Assembly: GCA_937897245.1 (NCBI GenBank)
Contig: CALCBO010000132.1
Coordinates: 1-7,184 of the forward strand
DNA from: an uncultured Caryophanales bacterium
GTDB lineage: Bacteria > Bacillota_I > Bacilli_A > RF39 > UBA660
Direction of reading: 5' to 3'
DNA: 7,184 bases
In this document: positions 5,404-7,184 of the stretch, in pieces
Numbering within the stretch: the stretch's first letter is position 1
Layout of the letters: the number at the start of each line of letters is the position of its first letter
The notes under the pieces: model-generated
What the model was told of the DNA's origin: nothing
Databases searched by the model: none
Seen by the model: the letters and a program-made list of their open reading frames with translations, nothing else
Translations under genes and position numbers: made by a program

Positions 5404-5748
5404 ATGAATATTATAGACAAAATTAATCAAAAGCAAATTAATCCTAATATTCCAGAATTTCGTGTTGGAGACACAGTTCGTGTAGATGTTAAGATTATTG
5501 AAGGAAAAAGAGAACGTATTCAAGCTTTTGAAGGTACAGTTGTTGCTCGCCGTGGAGGTAGTGTTAGTGAAACTTTTACAGTACGTAAATTGTCTAGTGG
5601 AATTGGTGTAGAAAGAACGTTCCCAATTCATTCACCAAAAGTTGCTGGAATTACAGTAGTTCGTAGAGGTAAAGTTAGACGTGTAAAACTTACATTCCTT
5701 AGAGGTATGGTTGGCGGATACCGTATTAAAGAAAGAGGACAACAATAA
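5404..5748 (+). CDS. rplS: 50S ribosomal protein L19
   Basis: L19 sits at the interface of the 50S and 30S subunits and contacts bridges near 16S rRNA helix 14. The 114-residue product has the typical [16 protein letters not shown] start (16-31), [16 protein letters not shown] (37-52), the signature [21 protein letters not shown] (58-78) and a basic end [11 protein letters not shown] (91-101) leading to RIKERG. The segment [10 protein letters not shown] is less usual than the common YYLR...GKAA of other bacteria, but the rest is standard. The start is ATG 5404, eight bases after AGGAG (5391-5395). An upstream in-frame ATG at 5362 would add 14 residues, but it has no ribosome site and lies within the structured leader, and L19 is normally about 115 residues. 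It has its own promoter and a terminator directly at its stop. Confidence 0.97.
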   Translation: MNIIDKINQKQINPNIPEFRVGDTVRVDVKIIEGKRERIQAFEGTVVARRGGSVSETFTVRKLSSGIGVERTFPIHSPKVAGITVVRRGKVRRVKLTFLRGMVGGYRIKERGQQ

Positions 5749-5771
5749 TAAGGCCAAAGCCTTATTTTTTT
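5747..5771 (+). terminator. intrinsic terminator between rplS and lepB
   Basis: AATAAGGC (5747-5754) pairs with GCCTTATT (5759-5766) around a CAAA loop and continues into T to 5771. The stem overlaps the rplS stop codon. It is well formed, but lepB starts only 13 bases later with no room for a separate promoter, so it probably terminates partially and lowers lepB relative to rplS. Confidence 0.88.
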
Positions 5772-5784
5772 GTATGGTGTGATT

Positions 5785-6297
5785 ATGAGCGAGAATAAAG
5801 AAGTAACATGGAAAAAAATATTAAAAGAATATCTTCCTTATGTCCTTACCATAATATTAGTATTACTATTTAAGAAATATGTAGTATCACCAATAAAAGT
5901 AAATGGAGATAGTATGAATAATACTCTTCTAAATGGTGATATTATGATATTAAACTCTCTAGAATATCGTTTCCATGATATAAAAAGATTTGATATTGTA
6001 GTTGTAAGAGGAAAAAATGAATTACTTATCAAAAGAGTAATTGGACTTCCAGGAGAGAAAATAGAATATAAAAATAATAAATTATATGTAAACGGAAAAA
6101 GAATAAAAGATAAATATGGTAAAGATAAGACAAAAGATTTTAGTACTGTTGTTGGAAAGAATTCTTATTATGTATTAGGAGATAATAGAAATAATTCTCT
6201 AGATAGCCGTTATTTTGGTGCATTTAAGAAAAAAGATATTCTAGGAAAAACATCGCTAACTGTTTTTCCAATAAAACGTATGGGAAATAAAAAATAA
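5785..6297 (+). CDS. lepB: type I signal peptidase
   Basis: This membrane serine protease removes signal peptides from secreted proteins on the outer face of the membrane. The 170-residue protein has a basic N-tail, one membrane helix (about 17-34), and box B GDSMNNTL with nucleophile Ser43 in the S26 arrangement. Box D is LLIKRVIGLPGE, with general base Lys83, and box E is LGDNRNNSLDSRYFG (131-145). This is the single-helix, Ser-Lys Firmicutes form of usual length. The start is ATG 5785, preceded by GGTG (5776-5779); an upstream in-frame TTG at 5770 lies in the terminator T-run and is rejected. Its placement after rplS is common in Firmicutes. Expression most likely depends on read-through of the rplS terminator. 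A strong terminator follows. Confidence 0.95.
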   Translation: MSENKEVTWKKILKEYLPYVLTIILVLLFKKYVVSPIKVNGDSMNNTLLNGDIMILNSLEYRFHDIKRFDIVVVRGKNELLIKRVIGLPGEKIEYKNNKLYVNGKRIKDKYGKDKTKDFSTVVGKNSYYVLGDNRNNSLDSRYFGAFKKKDILGKTSLTVFPIKRMGNKK

Positions 6298-6302
6298 TAA
6301 AT

Positions 6303-6340
6303 AAGACTATTAGTAAAGAAATTAATCTAATAGTCTTTTT
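6303..6340 (+). terminator. strong intrinsic terminator after lepB
   Basis: AAGACTATTAG (6303-6313) pairs perfectly with CTAATAGTCTT (6327-6337), eleven base pairs around a 13-base loop, and continues into T. It starts six bases after the lepB stop. Confidence 0.9.
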
Positions 6341-6364
6341 ATTTTTCCCATTATATCTTATAAT
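6336..6364 (+). promoter_or_regulatory. candidate promoter of the last ORF
   Basis: A perfect TATAAT (6359-6364) lies six bases upstream of the AGGTGG ribosome site. The -35 position 17 bases before it (6336-6341, TTTTTA) matches weakly and overlaps the lepB terminator tail. A start near 6371 would give a leader of only about ten bases. In such AT-rich sequence TATAAT can arise by chance. Confidence 0.4.
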
Positions 6365-6380
6365 AATAGTAGGTGGTAAT

Positions 6381-7184
6381 ATGAATAATAGAGTAATGTT
6401 TATGATTATTAACCAACAAGTAATTTTTTTAGTAGATGATACAAAAGATCATCGAGAATGGTATCTATCATTAGGATATCCATCTGAGAATTTTGAAAGT
6501 ATTATAAGAGGTTATATTGTTGATAATAAAATAGTCTATTTTAAAGGGCTTAAGTACCTATATGATGAAGAAGTAATAAAAGCAGCATGTTCTTATACTA
6601 ATGATATTCGCTCTCATATGAATAATCCTAGTTTAGAAGTATATTGTGGAGTATTAATAAATGGTAAGGGAAAAAAATGGGAACCAATCTTAAAAATAAA
6701 TGATTCAGATATTTCTAAGTTCAATCAAGAACAAGAAAAACAAAAAAAAATAAAACAAAAACCTAAACCACAAGAACCAACTGCTCCCATCATTGAATTC
6801 AAAAATAATTATATGGATGATAATTTTATTAAAAGAGCTATAAAAATAACTACTGTAGTTTTAGTATTAACATTACTAACTAAAATATATTTATTATTAA
6901 AAAATGAAATACTTCATCTAAATAATATAATGGATATTCTATTATCTATTATTCAATTAGGTTTACTAGGGTATTGTATATATGGCTATAAAAACAAAAA
7001 AGATAATACTAAAACTAAAGCCACGACTGATAAGTTTGAATTCAATAAAGAGTATACGCTCAGAGATCCACTAGTTAAAAAAGCCATAGCTAATGCCAAA
7101 AAGTTTGATGAACATCGCAATAGAACATATGATATGCACATTGGCGAATCACAGACTCGAAAAGAGATGTTAGCATCAATGGGC
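6381..7184 (+). CDS. unrecognised soluble-domain plus two-helix membrane protein (3' end outside window)
   Basis: The frame is open for 268 codons from ATG 6381 to the window end with no stop, so the protein is longer. AGGTGGTAAT directly before the ATG is the same ten-base sequence as before trmD. There is no signal peptide. Residues 1-114 form a probable soluble cytoplasmic domain (VIFLVDDTKDHREWYLSLGY, then FESIIRGYIVDNKIVYFKG, YDEEVI, and WEPILKI near 100-106) that I do not recognise as a known family. A Gln/Lys/Pro-rich linker covers 115-136. Two hydrophobic helices (about 156-173 and 183-203) form a membrane hairpin with a short loop, followed by a charged C-tail (LVKKAIANAKKFDEHRNRTYD). 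The last 60 codons are somewhat richer in GC than the start. Both ends of the protein would face the same side of the membrane. It is a separate transcription unit from lepB, judging by the terminator between them. Function unknown. Confidence 0.8.
   Translation, partial: MNNRVMFMIINQQVIFLVDDTKDHREWYLSLGYPSENFESIIRGYIVDNKIVYFKGLKYLYDEEVIKAACSYTNDIRSHMNNPSLEVYCGVLINGKGKKWEPILKINDSDISKFNQEQEKQKKIKQKPKPQEPTAPIIEFKNNYMDDNFIKRAIKITTVVLVLTLLTKIYLLLKNEILHLNNIMDILLSIIQLGLLGYCIYGYKNKKDNTKTKATTDKFEFNKEYTLRDPLVKKAIANAKKFDEHRNRTYDMHIGESQTRKEMLASMG

Noticed and set aside
5398..5631. Reverse-strand frame opposite rplS
   Set aside because: It overlaps the conserved L19 gene entirely and encodes low-complexity Asn/Thr/Phe/Ser sequence.
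5838..6032. Reverse-strand frame opposite lepB
   Set aside because: It is a shadow of the signal peptidase catalytic region with no independent signals.
1..7184. CRISPR array, tRNA, rRNA, insertion sequence or phage module
   Set aside because: No regularly spaced repeats, no cloverleaf or CCA-type tRNA ends, no rRNA stretches, no transposase or integrase motifs and no long terminal repeats were seen.

Overview
The window is a low-GC bacterial chromosome segment. Sixty-base lines inside the housekeeping genes count by hand to about 25-28% GC. All recognisable genes lie on the + strand, UUA/AUA/AAA-type codons dominate, and the family set is typical of Firmicutes/Bacilli. Every one of the ten visible stop codons is TAA or TAG, and tryptophan is written TGG, so the standard bacterial code fits. 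My best guess is an uncultured, AT-rich Bacilli relative, such as the gut lineages near Mollicutes; this is inferred from composition and gene style only.

Region 1 (1-640): the 3' end of an exported or surface-type protein gene, clearly richer in GC than everything after it, closed by an intrinsic terminator. Region 2 (640-3725): a compact five-gene operon with its own promoter. It runs from a YgjP-like metallohydrolase through a SpoU-family rRNA 2'-O-methyltransferase, rimM (16S processing) and trmD (tRNA m1G37 methyltransferase) to an unrecognised 149-residue helical protein. Genes overlap by 1 or 8 bases or are 8 bases apart, and the operon ends in an AT-rich intrinsic terminator. Region 3 (3726-5275): a short regulatory stretch, a 422-residue two-pass membrane protein that resembles DUF5305, and a 47-residue single-pass membrane peptide, closed by a terminator. 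Region 4 (5280-5771): a near-consensus extended -10 promoter, a structured leader in the place where the L19 leader occurs, and rplS with a terminator starting at its stop codon. Region 5 (5772-6340): lepB (signal peptidase I), whose start codon is 13 bases after that terminator, followed by a strong terminator. Region 6 (6341-7184): a new transcription unit with an unrecognised soluble-plus-two-helix membrane protein, cut by the window end.

The core theme is ribosome maturation and tRNA/rRNA modification (SpoU, RimM, TrmD, L19), which Firmicutes commonly keep together as rpsP-(KH)-rimM-trmD-rplS-lepB. Here rpsP and the KH gene do not precede rimM, and three genes of unknown function sit between trmD and rplS. 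Several envelope genes (two-pass protein, membrane peptide, signal peptidase, last ORF) share the neighbourhood. I found no CRISPR array, tRNA, rRNA, transposase or phage module. No gene-free stretch exceeds 300 bases.
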